A DNA stretch of 64,000 nt, from assembly GCA_019054805.1 (NCBI GenBank), contig JAHQIY010000001.1, forward strand, positions 11,174,501 to 11,238,500, in the 5' to 3' direction. How positions within the stretch are numbered: position 1 is the first letter of the stretch; each line of letters begins with the position of its first letter. A model generated the notes under the pieces. It made no database searches, was not told where the DNA came from, and saw only the letters and a list, made by a program, of their open reading frames with translations. Below, one piece after another: positions 36,899-48,615 of this stretch. The stretch is from Brachionus manjavacas. Lineage: Eukaryota > Rotifera > Eurotatoria > Ploima > Brachionidae. The position numbers and the translations under genes were made by a program.

Positions 36899-39107
36899 AT
36901 TGAATTTTGGTTATAAAAAATATAAATGTTGTCCTATGAATGCATTTTTATACAGAAAAAAATGTGCTTAATTTTATACTTGAACTAACATTAACTGCAG
37001 TAATTTAATTTTGTAATTAAATTAACAAAATACTAGCAATAAGAAAAAAATAAATAATAAGTTTTTATTGAAAATTTGAACAAAAAATTTTCTTTCCAAA
37101 AAATATTTTCTTATTTTGCTAATTTGAAATTTAATAGTTTATTAAAAAAATTATATATTAAAATAAATAATTTTCAAAAAAAATAACTTTTTTTCTAAAA
37201 GTTTATAATAAATTATGTGAATGCAACATAGTGCAACATTCTCATTCATTAAAGAATTGTTTAGAAAAAAAGACCAATTTATTAACAAGCCTCAACAAGT
37301 AAAAAATATGCTGAAACATATCTCTTATTTTAGAATAGATTTTACATTATATTAGATTAGAGCAAAAAGGTTTGATATAAGAAATTTTTTTTTGAACAAT
37401 CAAAACAAATTTAATAAGATAAAGTTGCTTAAATTTCAATTACTTAAATTAAAATATTTTCCTAAAAATTAATTGCAATTGTTTTTTTTTCAATTTAAAA
37501 ATACTTTTAAAAAAATTCAAATTAAAAATTATAAAATCTTCAATTTTTCGAAAAAAATTAATGTCTTTAACTCTTGACTTTTACTGTTATAAATAAGGCG
37601 AAGATCAACTAACGTAGCAAAAATAAGCAAGTCTATAACTTTAACTCTATAAGAAACTTAAACTCTTTAACAAATAAGTCTTTAATTTATTAGACTTGCT
37701 TATTGAATAGAATTAAGTTAGAACTCAAAAAAATGACTTCATCCCCATTTTTCTAATTTTTGAGTTAATTGTGGAAATTTTTTTTTAAAATTAAATTTGT
37801 ATTTTGAATAGAATAAAGGCTAAAATTTGAAATTTTTATTAATTGAAAATAACCTAAATTTAAGTCTATGATAAATTTCTAAATAAAAATTAAACATGAT
37901 TTAAATGGTCAAAAAGAAATAAACTTTAAATTTCTAGACTTATTTCTAAGAGAAGTTAACGCTAATTAAAAATGACCAAAAGAGATTTACGTATTAAAAA
38001 TTTTGCTAATTAGGATCTTTTATCAAAATATGATTTTTTTCTAATGTAGAAAAAACAAGCAAAAACGAACTTATAAAGTAAAATTTATCTTTTGATTTTT
38101 ACGTCAATATCTAGAAAATACTACTGTCTAAGAATATTTAACAAATTAAGATATTTTAAAGAAATGATTCTTTGATATTAGACTACTTTTGATTAAAAAT
38201 TTAATATAATGATATACTAATTTTAGATCGATAAATACAACTTAAGTAAATTTTAATATTTTATTGAATCTAAAATAAATAAAAAACTAAAAGATCAAGG
38301 AATAAATGTTCTTTATTATTAAAAAAAAAATATTTTAAGTTTATTAAAAAGTAAAATAAATAGATAAAATCTTTGATTTTAAAATTTATCAAAAAATAAA
38401 TCAATTCATTCAATTGTTCGAATGCATTACAAATTTTATTCAAAATGATAGAAGAGCAGATAAATGAACTTTTTACCAAATTATGCTAAAAACTAAGCAT
38501 TTAAAACTTAATTACCAAAAAAATTAATAAAAAATTTGAATAAGGTAATTTATTTATAATTTTTAATATTTTTTTATTTTATTTTAATCTTTAATTAAGC
38601 ATTTTAGCTATCAAGATAGATTTTAACTGTTCGAATAATCCTGCGTAGAAAACTCTCTTAAACTTTCCGATCAAAAACATTATTAAAAGACAAAATTTAT
38701 TCCCTTTTAGTAATTCTTAACATACAATTATTTAAAAAATAAAGACTTGTTTTTTTTAATTGCAAAAAATTAATTTTTATTTTGTAAGTAGATAGAAAAA
38801 ATAAAGGACGAAATTTTTAAGAAAATTTTGCATATTTCGCTATTTTAATTTATAATAGGTTTTTCTCATAGATTAAATATCATTTTTCATACCTAAAAGT
38901 ATGAAAAATAGTAACCAAATATATTTATCATAGATATAATAATGAAGCTTCAAAAATCTATATCGTAAATATTTAATTTGAGATATTAAATTTTTCCTCA
39001 AAGAGAAATTAAAAAATTTTAATAATAAGCCTTTAAATTGAGATTGAATTTTTTCTCTAGAAAATACGTTTCAATAATAGAACAAATATTTAGAATTATT
39101 AAATTAA
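36899..39107. other. AT-rich intergenic, no gene seen
   Basis: No coding sequence. An 11-bp perfect hairpin with a 6-base loop (ATTTTTCATAC / GTATGAAAAAT) lies at 38882-38909. Otherwise nothing recognised. Confidence 0.5.
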
Positions 39108-39203
39108 ATTTGGTCATAATCAGCCTACGGAAGGCAATGGATGTTATTCATCATTAAAGTTAAGGCATGATAATTCCATTTTTTCATCATTTTACAACCA
39201 AAT
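39108..39203 (-). ncRNA. C/D-box snoRNA candidate, copy downstream of RPL21
   Basis: On the minus strand: box C ATGATGA (39184-39190), box C' ATGATGA (39148-39154) and box D CTGA (39120-39123). They are enclosed by TTTGGTTGTAA and TTATGACCAAA, which pair with wobble pairs. The sequence between C' and D is nearly identical to that of the RPL21-intron copy; the antisense block CATCCATTGCCTTCCGTAGG just before box D is the same. The part between C and C' has diverged, as expected for paralogues kept for the D guide. It lies about 100 bases past the RPL21 stop on the same strand. Confidence 0.75.
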
Positions 39204-39299
39204 TAATCTTTTTTCTAGTTAATAAGCTTAAACAAATTAAATCGAAAAAAAAGTTTCTTTTAAATATTTTATTTAATCGATCAATAGAAATTTATTGAT

Positions 39300-40033
39300 T
39301 TAGGCAATAAATTCATATGGGATCGGATTAACTGTTTGTGGTTCATTGTTTTTGGTGCTGACGAAATGAGCCGGTCTTGGTCCTAGTGGCTGAAATGAAA
39401 AAATTAGTTAAAATAATTTTCATTAAACTTATTTAAAAAATAAAATCTATTCTGGTTATGGTCAGCCTACGGAAGGCAATGGATGCTATTCATCATTAAA
39501 TATAAGACGTGAAAAATCCATTTTTTCATCATTTAATAACCAAATAAAATATTTTGCATCAGAATAAAATAAATTACTTTTCTCTTCAATTGACTTTGGT
39601 CCAATTTGATGTTCTTTTCCTTGGCATCCTTTTTCAACAATTCAATTTTTTTAACTCTGTTCAAAAAGTCCAATCTTGAGTTTGAATGCTTGACGTGCTC
39701 AATACGGACGTTGATTCTTTTCTGCAAAATTCTGTTTCGGACTTGTTTGTTGACAATAACACCAACAGCATGTGGAGTGACATTGAAAACTCTACCAGTT
39801 TTGCCATGGTAGAACTTATGTGGCAAGCCTTTTTGAATGGCACCATTACCCTAGTAAAAAATGCTGCGTTAATATCTTTATCGTCTGAGCTAGAAACTGC
39901 TTACTTTAATGTCGACGATGTCACCACGTTTGTACACTTTCATGTAGGTTGACAATGGTATGACACCATGTCTTCTGAATGGTCTAGCAAACAAGTATCT
40001 AGTACCACGTCTGTAACCCTTTGTGTTAGTCAT
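39300..40033 (-). CDS. RPL21: 60S ribosomal protein L21 (eL21)
   Basis: Component of the large ribosomal subunit. Three exons on the minus strand: 39905-40033, 39578-39850 and 39300-39389, with introns of 54 and 188 bp (GTAAGC...CTAG and GTAATT...TCAG), all in phase 0. The 163-residue product starts [20 protein letters not shown], continues with [30 protein letters not shown] and [15 protein letters not shown], and ends PHKF-type protein with PRPAHF and NPIPYEFIA, which agrees with animal RPL21 over its full length. Intron 2 hosts a C/D-box snoRNA candidate, a common arrangement in ribosomal protein genes. The start lies 704 bases from the divergent GlnRS start. Confidence 0.96.
39453..39542 (-). 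ncRNA. C/D-box snoRNA candidate inside RPL21 intron 2
   Basis: On the minus strand: terminal stem TGGTTAT/ATAACCA (7 bp; 39536-39542 with 39453-39459), box C ATGATGA (39526-39532), box C' ATGATGA (39490-39496) and box D CTGA (39462-39465), about 90 nt in all. It sits wholly within the 188-base intron, in the sense of the host gene, about 60 bases from the 3' splice site; intron-hosted snoRNAs typically have such spacing. The guide before box D (CATCCATTGCCTTCCGTAGG) is complementary to CCTACGGAAGGCAATGGATG. The CTACGGAAGGCA part closely resembles the 18S block around human position 462-472 (CCAAGGAAGGCA). Confidence 0.8.
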
Positions 40034-40737
40034 TTTTCAAAAGTCTAGACTCTAAAAAAATTACATTTAGTCACTGATTTAGTCAATTGATCGATTGAAA
40101 ATCGATGGCATAACAGTAAGTGGATAAAGCATGGAAAAAGCGAGATCAACAAAAAAATTCTAAATTACAATGCTTTTCGATCAACACGAGTAGCAAAAAC
40201 AAAACCCTCAACTCGTGTTTTATAAATTTTAAGTTCTGCAGTTAAAATTTTTTTATTGCATTCATTAGTTTAGATTTGGTTTGTTAGAAATTCAAAATTT
40301 TTTGCTAAAATAAATTTATTTTTATCTCGAAATAAAATTATAATTAAAAAATGTGATCAGTTTATTTTAAAGACTGTTTTTGAATTCAAATAAGTGTTAA
40401 AATGGAGCTTTTAATTTCGATTAAGCTAAAAAAATCAAAACTAAACCAAAGCTCAACTTTTATTCAAATAAATCTTAAACATCAAATTTCTTAGTAAATA
40501 AAAACATTTCTTTAAACTATTTTCAACTTTGAAATGCACCACGTAATTTTAGTTCTAAATCGTGTTGCCATATGCTTGAAATTTCGCTTGAAATCAAACT
40601 TAAATTTTGAACGTGTTTGAAAAATTTGTGTAAAATGATGCAATTGAAATAATAAATGATAAAATCAAAAATTTCTCAATTATTGAGTTTAAAAAGGAAA
40701 ATATTTTGATTAACTTTAGAATTTTGTCACTCAAAGA
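40034..40737. promoter_or_regulatory. Divergent intergenic region, RPL21 / GlnRS
   Basis: 704 bases separate the two start codons, which face away from each other, so both promoters must be here. A pyrimidine-rich TOP-like tract for RPL21 is not obvious. No TATA box can be distinguished in DNA this AT-rich. Confidence 0.45.
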
Positions 40738-43700
40738 ATGACAACTCCAGAAGAAAAAACCGAAGCTTTACGTTTTATTGGTTTGACTGATCAAAAAATT
40801 CAAGAAACACTCAAAAATGAGGCACTAACCAGTCTTTTGCTTGAAATTGTCAATCATGTAAGTGTTTGCACGCAATTTGCCATACACAATAAACAAAATT
40901 TAACTTTTAAGGCTAAAAAAGTGGTCAATGGTGTAACTTTGGAAAAATCATCAGCCAATTTGCTATATCAAACAGGCACCAAAATGAAATCTCAGATCAA
41001 AAATCGACTCCCTCTTTTGGTCGAAAGCGTTGTTAATAAAAATTTGACAACTGAACCTCAATTAAATGGTACACTCCCTAATTACTTAAATATTTGATTA
41101 TTTTTTTTCAATCCAGCTGCTTTCGAATATCTTATCTCACATCCGGGACAAGACTTGGATATCAAAAATTTCAATGAATCCTGCGGTGTCGGAGTTGTAG
41201 TCACGCCCGAACAAATAAAGCAAACTGTACAGGATGTCATTAATGAAAAAAAAAATGAAATAGTGGAAAAAAGATATAAATTTCCCATAGGATCTTTGCT
41301 TGGTAAATTGGATCATTTTTTTTGAATTTTTTTAAATTGAAATAATTAAGGTGAGTTGAGAAATCGAATAAAATGGGCTGATGGAAAATTGGTCAAAACA
41401 GAACTTGACGCTCAATTATTGAATCTATTAGGTCCCAAATCCGAACAAGATAATGTCAAAGAAAAAAAGGTAAATATCTTTTTTTTTTGTAATTTCAGTG
41501 ATAAAAAGGAAATGCTGATTAATTTATTAGTAATCATCCAAAAAAGAAAGAAATTTTTGATAAAGATCGGTTTGGTCAACACGATCTAAATTTAAATTAA
41601 ATTTTTTTACAAAAATTATATTTTGCAGTAATCGCACTGTATTGTTCAATACTGTCTTAAAAAATACATCAAAAATACTCTTTAATTAGACTCATATAGA
41701 TTCTGAAAATACTTAAACCAAAAAATAGACATTTTTGACCGGCATTACCTTTCTATCATCATCTATTGTAAATGAATTGTATAATTTTATAAAAGAAAGA
41801 AGAACAAAAGCCTAAAAAAGCTGCAGCTATGGAACGTAAGTTAAGTGAATAATAAATAAGTTTATTTTAATAATTTAGCAGAAGCTGAGCCGGAAAAAAT
41901 TCAATCGTTCATGGAAGTGGCTGGCGATGCCATAAATTTCCATAAACCAGGAGAAAACTACAAAACTGAGGGCTATGTAGTTACAGACAAAACGATGAGC
42001 TTGCTGAAAAATCACTTAAAAGAAACTGGTGGCAAAGTAGTCACTCGTTTTCCGCCAGAACCTAACGGCATTTTGCACATTGGTCATGCTAAAGCTATAA
42101 ACTTTAACTTTGGTTATGCTAAAGTGATTATTTTCCTGTTTTTTTTTAAAGTTTTAGAATTTTTTTATAGCATCAAAATGGAGTTTGTTATTTACGTTTT
42201 GATGACACCAATCCAGAAAAAGAGGAAGAAAAGTATTTCAAGGGTATCATTGAAATGGTTGATTGGCTTGGCTACAAGCCCTACAAAATAACCCATGCCT
42301 CGGACCAATTTGACAAGTTGTACGAATTTGCCAAAGAATTGATCAGACGTAACTTGGCTTATGTGTGTCACCAAAAAAATGAGGAAATAAAGGGTCACAA
42401 TCCACCGCCTTCACCTTGGAGAGAAAGACCCATCGAAGAATCATTGAAATTATTTGAAGTAGATTTATTTTTATTTTCTGTTATATTTTTTTCGCAACTT
42501 TATCTATATTAGGATATGAGAAAAGGAAAATTTGATGAAGGGGAAGTTAGTTTAAGAATGAAGTATACGATGGAAGATGGCAAGCAAGACCCGGTTGCGT
42601 ATCGCATCAAATACGCCCATCATGCTAAAACCGGTGATAAATGGTGCATTTATCCCACTTATGACTTTACTCATTGCTTGAACGATTCATTAGAAAACAT
42701 TACTCATTCATTGTGTACGAAAGAATTTCAGTCCAGAAGATCTGCTTATTACTGGTTGTGTAATTCGTTGGACGTCTATTGTCCAGTGCAATGGGAATAC
42801 GGAAGACTCAACCTTAATTATACTGTGGTTTCAAAGCGTAAATTAATGAAGCTTATTCAAGAAGGAATCTGCAAGTACTTGTTTACAAAAATTGACCATT
42901 CGGTCATTAATTTTTTTAAAGTGACTGGGACGACCCGAGACTTTACACTCTGTCAGCTTTAAGACGAAAAGGGTATCCACCAGAAGCCATTAACATGTTT
43001 TGTGGCAAAGTGATTTTATTTTCTTAATTTTTTAACTTAGTTAAAAAAAGCTAATCTAAGGTTGGTGTTACCATGGCTCAAACTACTATTGATCTCTCAT
43101 TATTAGAATCGTGTGTTCGAACAGTATTGAATATGACTGCTCCAAGAGCTATGGCTGTTTTAGAACCTCTCAGAGTCATTATCGAAAATTTTCCATTTGA
43201 ATCAAAAAGGGAAATTGATGTGCCAAACTTTCCTCAGGACGAATCGAAAGGAACTCATAAGATTGCCTTTGATCGAATTGTCTATTTAGATTCCTGTGAT
43301 TTTAATGAAGTAATTTAGAGTCATTTGTTGTTTTTTTTTCAACATTTCTTTTTCGCTTTAGAATCCGACAGATAAAGGTTATAAGCGTTTGAGTTTAACT
43401 CAACCAGTTGGATTAAGATACACTGGTTATCAATTGTCTGTAAAAGAAGTTGTCAAAAACGCAGATGGCTCTGTGAAAGAGTTGATTGCTTCATGCGCCA
43501 AAGTTGGTGAAAATGCAAAACCAAAAGGATTTATTCAATGGGTCTCAAATCCGGTCTATTTTGAAGCAAGACTTTATGAGAAATTGTAAATTTCTAAAAT
43601 TTTTGTTTGATTGCTTTAAATTTGACTTGATTTAGATTTAATCATGAGAATCCTGAAGATCTCAAAGAAGTTCCAAACGGCTGGCTAACTGACATCAACA

Positions 43701-43935
43701 AAAATGCGCTCAAAATAATCAAAAACGCAATGGTTGATACATCTGTTCTCGGAAGTAAAGTATTTGACAAATTTCAGTTTGAGAGAATTGGTTATTTTAG
43801 TGTGGATCCATATACTACTGAAGAAATGGTAATTTACATTGTTTGAATTCAAGAAAGCTTTATTTTTACTAATTTTTTTTGAAGATGGTTTTCAATAGAA
43901 CTGTTTCGCTTAAAGAAGATCACGAAAAAAAATAA
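40738..43935 (+). CDS. QARS1: Glutaminyl-tRNA synthetase, cytoplasmic
   Basis: Class I synthetase that charges tRNA-Gln. Thirteen exons: 40738-40857, 40912-41068, 41117-41302, 41351-41469, 41796-41835, 41882-42123, 42171-42458, 42513-42874, 42922-43009, 43061-43309, 43362-43585, 43636-43828, 43885-43935. All phases join to 772 residues, against about 775 in human. Introns are 46-56 bp except intron 4 (326 bp). Domains: the N-terminal non-specific RNA-binding region (1 to about 200), a Lys-rich linker, catalytic core from about 250 with the HIGH box ([14 protein letters not shown], about residue 273), the KMSKS-equivalent VVSKRK (about 490), then the C-terminal anticodon-binding barrels ([24 protein letters not shown]). 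Intron 1 is 54 bp with no in-frame stop. The exon 6 acceptor could also be 41879, adding one codon. Confidence 0.96.
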
Positions 43936-46469
43936 ATTCAAGAATATTTTTAATTAATTCGAACTTTAGTCTTTAAAATTAATATATTTTTTAGTTAAAT
44001 CGTTATCTTTTTCAATAAAAAATCGATCCAAACTTTTTTACTTGATAGAAAAAATCATCTAAATTATGAAAAAACAATTGAATATTTTTACTCAAGATTA
44101 ATAAACTTTTTTTAGAAAAAATGATCAATGTTGAAGTTTTCTACGTTTAAGCTTTCAATTTCCAATAATTTTAATTTAATTTATAAAGATTTTGTTTCAA
44201 AATTTGAATTATTTAACTTAAATAACTTGTCGTTAATTTTTTCAAATAAACATTAAATCAATGACTCTATTCAATTTTTTATAACCTTTTTTAAATTTAA
44301 TTATTTGTTTTTATAAATAAATTAAATAAACAGGGTTTTAATAAGTCTCTTGAGGCATGGGCACTAACCTGTTGATTAACCTTGAAATAAAAAAAAAAGA
44401 AAAAATCAATAAAATTATGAAGGTACAGTTCTTCGAAAAAAATACTCCGAATTATGTTATTTTACTAAATCTTACATTATTTTAAGTGAGCTTACGTAAT
44501 CTTATGAGAATGTTGGTTGGGAAGGATATGTAATTTAACAAAAAATTACGTAAGCTCACATTAAGAAACGTAATTTTTAGGAAGACCGTTCCAAAACGAT
44601 TACGGTAAAAAAATGAGGTTTGTTTTAAAAAAAAACAAAAATTTTTAAATTTTAATTGATTAATTTTATTATAAAAAAATAAAAAGATTTAAAAATTTCT
44701 AACCTTTTCTTACATAGTTATACATAAAATTACATATTTTTTGGTAAAATTTTGTAATGAAAATTTAACTCATCAAAGTAAAATTAAAAGTTAATTTAAT
44801 AGACTTAAAATTAAGAAATAATTAAGAGACCAGATTTTTTCACAAAGCAAAAAAATGTAAAACTATGTAGATTTACGGAAAACTACTTAATTTAGCCAAT
44901 TCTGTGCCTTTTATAGAAGGAGTGTAATTATTCGAATAAAATCTAAAATTAAAATAATTTGAGTTTAAAATGTTTTTTAAAAGCCAGTATTTATTTGGTA
45001 AGTATTTTTTTTAATTTCAATGTTTATGAGTTTATGTTAGGAGTTATGAACCGTTAGTTAATAAATTCAAATAATTGTTGTTAAAACTATTTATTTATCT
45101 AAATTTGTAAAAAATTAATGTTTGTATTTAAAATGAACTTCCAATTTATTATTTAATTTGTCAAAAAAAATTGAAATCTTTAGTTAATAAATTAAATGCT
45201 AATTTCTTTATTGGAAATTTGCTCATTAATAATTTTTTTTAACTTATTTTGATTGTATTTTAATTTAAATTCTCAACTTATATAACCAGTAGAATAACAT
45301 GGGCGATAATCTCATTAAAAAAATGTACTGATAAAAATAAATTTCTTTAAATTGTCTACCTATTATTATTATTATCAATTTTTATTTCAATTTACGTCAA
45401 TTCTGGCGATGATTAAATTCTAAAAAAAAAATAATTTTGTAAAAAAAAAAAAAAAATTTAATTAAAATAGAACGTTTTGTAATTTATTTCTGTGAGATAT
45501 TTAAAAAAAAAAATAAAAAATTATTATTTAAAAAAAAAGCTGTTGAGTTTTTCTTTTCAAAATTTAAAAACAAAATTTGAGTATCCTCTTAACTGAATGT
45601 CTTTATAAAGAAACTGTTTTTCTTTAAATTGTGTAAAAACTGATATAATGTATTAGCCATAGTTTAAAATGCAGTTCAAATAAAAAAGATTATTTAACGC
45701 ATTCCTTAACCTAGATCTAATTTCTTTTTTGGCTATGTTTGGTGTTAAAAAATTTTTACAATTTTTTTTGTAAACAAAAAATTGATAAATTAAGAATCGA
45801 TAGTAAAAATTCATTTGTTCAAAAAAATCTATATTTTCAAAAGAAATTTTCAATAATTAAAAATTCTTAAAAAAATTAAAAATAAAATTTAGCATTGAAT
45901 ATTTATTTTTAATTCGGGAAGACTAAGGCAACGTTTTTTGGAAGTTATTAAAGTATATAAAAAATAAAAATTTATATATATTTATTAGTTACCGAAATTT
46001 AAATTATAATCAACAACAACAAAAAAAAAACGAAAATACTAAAATAAATAAACTAACTATAACAATGATCCAAAATGCTTTGGTACTATAAAAGCAAGCT
46101 GACTCATCTTTTTTAAAAGAAGAACAAATTCTCTTAATGAAAATAAATAATTTTTTTTGGAACATTTAATTTTTGATTTATACTTAGAAAAAAAAAAAGA
46201 ATTTAATTACAAATTCAGTCGCTTAGCAAATCGGAGTTTTGCAAGCGACTTTTTTTATAAACAAAAAATGATAAAAGAAATTAACAATATAAAAATAACA
46301 AAAAAATACTTATAAACAGATAACACAATTTTTTTTTGTTTTTATAGCATTCTTTCGTTGATTTTTGAGGTTTTTTTGTTTTTTTTTTGTAATTTTAAGT
46401 TTTTAAAACTAAAATCCCAAACAAAAAATAAATGTATTTTTTTTGAATAAACTTTTTGTATAGCTAGTC
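43936..46469. other. AT-rich intergenic, no gene seen
   Basis: Between the convergent 3' ends of GlnRS and the cyclin gene. It contains a foldback at 44482-44565 and several short homopolymer and TTA tracts. No coding region recognised. Confidence 0.5.
44482..44565. repeat. Small foldback (TTACGTAA-containing)
   Basis: TTAAGTGAGCTTACGTAAT (44482-44500) pairs with ATTACGTAAGCTCACATTAA (44545-44564) with one bulge, around a 44-base loop. The same TTACGTAA core recurs in the dispersed repeats at 31298 and 57950. Confidence 0.6.
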
Positions 46470-47651
46470 CTAAATCTTTTCTTCAACACACGAATTTTCG
46501 GAAAGTTTACGTTTTTTAGGCGTATTAGCGGTCAAAATCTCGGCAAAACTAAGCGTTCCAAACTTAATACTATTGAAATAATTGTTGTTTTCAGTCTCTT
46601 TTCTGGTCACGTAGTCACAGCTTTCATCCATTTCCATCACGTAGTCTTCCTCTTCTTCTTCCTCTTTGATAGCATCAAGTTTAGAATTGACCGCGGCCAA
46701 TGGTGAGTAAAAAATTGACGATTGCTTCAAACTTTGCATGGCAATTTTATAAAACTCATCATCGTAAGTGTCGATCGGGTTCTTGTTGTCCACATTTGCC
46801 AAATAAGACCTCAATTGCTCTTTGCATTTATCCATTAATTCAAAGTTGATTTTACAGTATTGTTCAATAAGATCCATGCTCTTGTTCAGACCGGACTTTA
46901 TTTGCTCAGATTGAATGGATGCCAAGGTTTTCTCCAATTGAAGGCTCAGCAAACAGAATGAAAGAACATGCGGGTCATATACCCGGGTCAAATCGTAGCT
47001 GCAGAGACAGTTTTTAAGCTGTGACTCGATTTTTTCCAAAAAATCCAAATCAGCTGGCGCGCACCAACTGTCTTCGTTATCAGACTTTTTTGCATCAATT
47101 ACCTTCCATACTGTTTTGACATTTTGCGAATTTTTGGTCATTTCTTCGATTTTTTTGTACTCATTTACAAGGAGAGCGTAGAATATGTGCAAAAAATCTA
47201 CTACTGTGGTGTCATTTACGGACCATTCAAATTTTTTCAGCACCATTTTTTCCATCCTAAGCAACTCGGCTATGGAACATTTTGACTCACAGTCAAGCAA
47301 AAACTCAGATGTTATCGATATTCGCTCATCTTCTTCTTTAACTTTGCATGCTATGTACAAACAAGCCACCGACAGACATTCCACATAATCTGACTTGACT
47401 TTGTAAGTGGACAGTATGCGGTCTAAAAGAGAAGCAAAAAGAGCAAAAGTGTCCACATTCAGACCCATGTCTGGTCTGTCGCATGTCTCTAGCAAAAATG
47501 ACACGATCTCGTCTCGTTCGTGGGTCTTGACAAATTCTGTGTCATTTTCTGGAAATGGTTTTCGCCGGGTCCAGCAAATGGATGATTTCATGTAGGTTTC
47601 TTTAAGCAGCTCTAAAAGCCGTTCTGTGCTGATTTTTTTCAATTTAAGCAT
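46470..47651 (-). CDS. Cyclin of the cyclin G/I family (intronless)
   Basis: A 393-aa protein with one clear N-terminal cyclin box (about 40-170): HERDEIVSFLLETC, NVDTFALFASLLDRIL, CLYIACKVKEEDER (Lys103 at the CDK-contact position) and ELLRMEKMVLKKFEWSVND (Glu134), then DFLHIFYALL. The EEDER and LRMEKxxLxKxxW...DFLHIF combination is typical of cyclin I and cyclin G rather than A, B or D. A second, weaker cyclin fold (about 205-300) follows, then an acidic EEEEEED stretch and a basic TPKKRKL, a likely nuclear localisation signal. No destruction box is obvious near the N-terminus. The gene has no introns. A partner CDK cannot be inferred, and the CDK1 gene 40 kb away is not evidence of one. 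Confidence 0.85.
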   Translation of the reverse strand: MLKLKKISTERLLELLKETYMKSSICWTRRKPFPENDTEFVKTHERDEIVSFLLETCDRPDMGLNVDTFALFASLLDRILSTYKVKSDYVECLSVACLYIACKVKEEDERISITSEFLLDCESKCSIAELLRMEKMVLKKFEWSVNDTTVVDFLHIFYALLVNEYKKIEEMTKNSQNVKTVWKVIDAKKSDNEDSWCAPADLDFLEKIESQLKNCLCSYDLTRVYDPHVLSFCLLSLQLEKTLASIQSEQIKSGLNKSMDLIEQYCKINFELMDKCKEQLRSYLANVDNKNPIDTYDDEFYKIAMQSLKQSSIFYSPLAAVNSKLDAIKEEEEEEDYVMEMDESCDYVTRKETENNNYFNSIKFGTLSFAEILTANTPKKRKLSENSCVEEKI

Positions 47652-48615
47652 TTTATAAATGTGATCTAAAATAATTGAAATTTTATTTTTTTGAATTCTA
47701 AAACAAATAAAGTGTAAATACCTTGATTTTTAATTTTTAATATTTAATGTTTTAGTAATCTTTTTAATTGATGACTTTCTTTATATACTCATATTTTTTA
47801 ACACTAGGAAAAGAACGCAATTCGGTAAATGATTCGATTAAATGTGTTTATGGTCTATGTATTCCAAGAGATATTTTAAACCTTTAAGTTTTCAATATCG
47901 GTCTCTAAAATTTAAAATAAGAAATTTAAGAAATTATAATGAAAAATTGTAATTAAAGGTTTATTAGTCATTTAAATTCGATTTGGAAAGCACGCTTGCA
48001 AATAGTGCAACATAAGATTTTGAAGCAATTTCAAAAAACGTAAATTATATTACATGATTTGAAATTAGAGAGAAAATGTAAATGTTTTTTTTCTAAACTA
48101 CGCATAAAATTGGAAAAATTGTGTTTTTCTTTCCAAATCCAGGACTTTTCATTTCTAAATCTAAACTCGTTGTTGATAAAATATTTCTCTTTTAAACAGT
48201 TTGAATTTAATCAAGACTAGAAATACAATGAAGTCTCGTAATGCTAAAATCGTGCTCTACCAGTGATTTAAACTTAAAAAATATATAAAAAGATAAAAAT
48301 GATATTTAAGCTTTAAAATCATGAATAAATGATCACGCGAACACGATATGATCCAAGATAATGGTCTCTCATTGACCCGCAAAAAACCTTTTGCATTGAC
48401 AATTTAAAAATCACTTTGCTTAAATTTAAATACTCTTTTATTCAACTACAAAGAACATTCTCTTATCTATTCGAACATTCTAGTCATAAAATTGGCCAAT
48501 TTAGCTTACGAAAGCAAATGAAAAAATAAATTACATAATTTTCCAAAGCTTATTTTTTTCGGCTTAGTATAAAACTTGAACAAAAATTTTGGTCTAGTTT
48601 TATTCACTCTAATAA
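47652..48615. other. Divergent intergenic region, cyclin / fRMsr
   Basis: 964 AT-rich bases between two divergent start codons. No motif or RNA gene recognised. Confidence 0.45.

Noticed and set aside
38270-38479. 69-codon minus-strand frame
   Set aside because: Low-complexity Phe/Leu/Ile/Lys translation of AT-rich DNA.
41532-41600. Peptide [20 protein letters not shown] in GlnRS intron 4
   Set aside because: It looks protein-like, but no splice arrangement joins it in frame to exon 4 and 5, and GlnRS has no equivalent segment.
46005-46030. CAACAACAAC tract as a microsatellite
   Set aside because: Only about three repeat units; not worth a feature.
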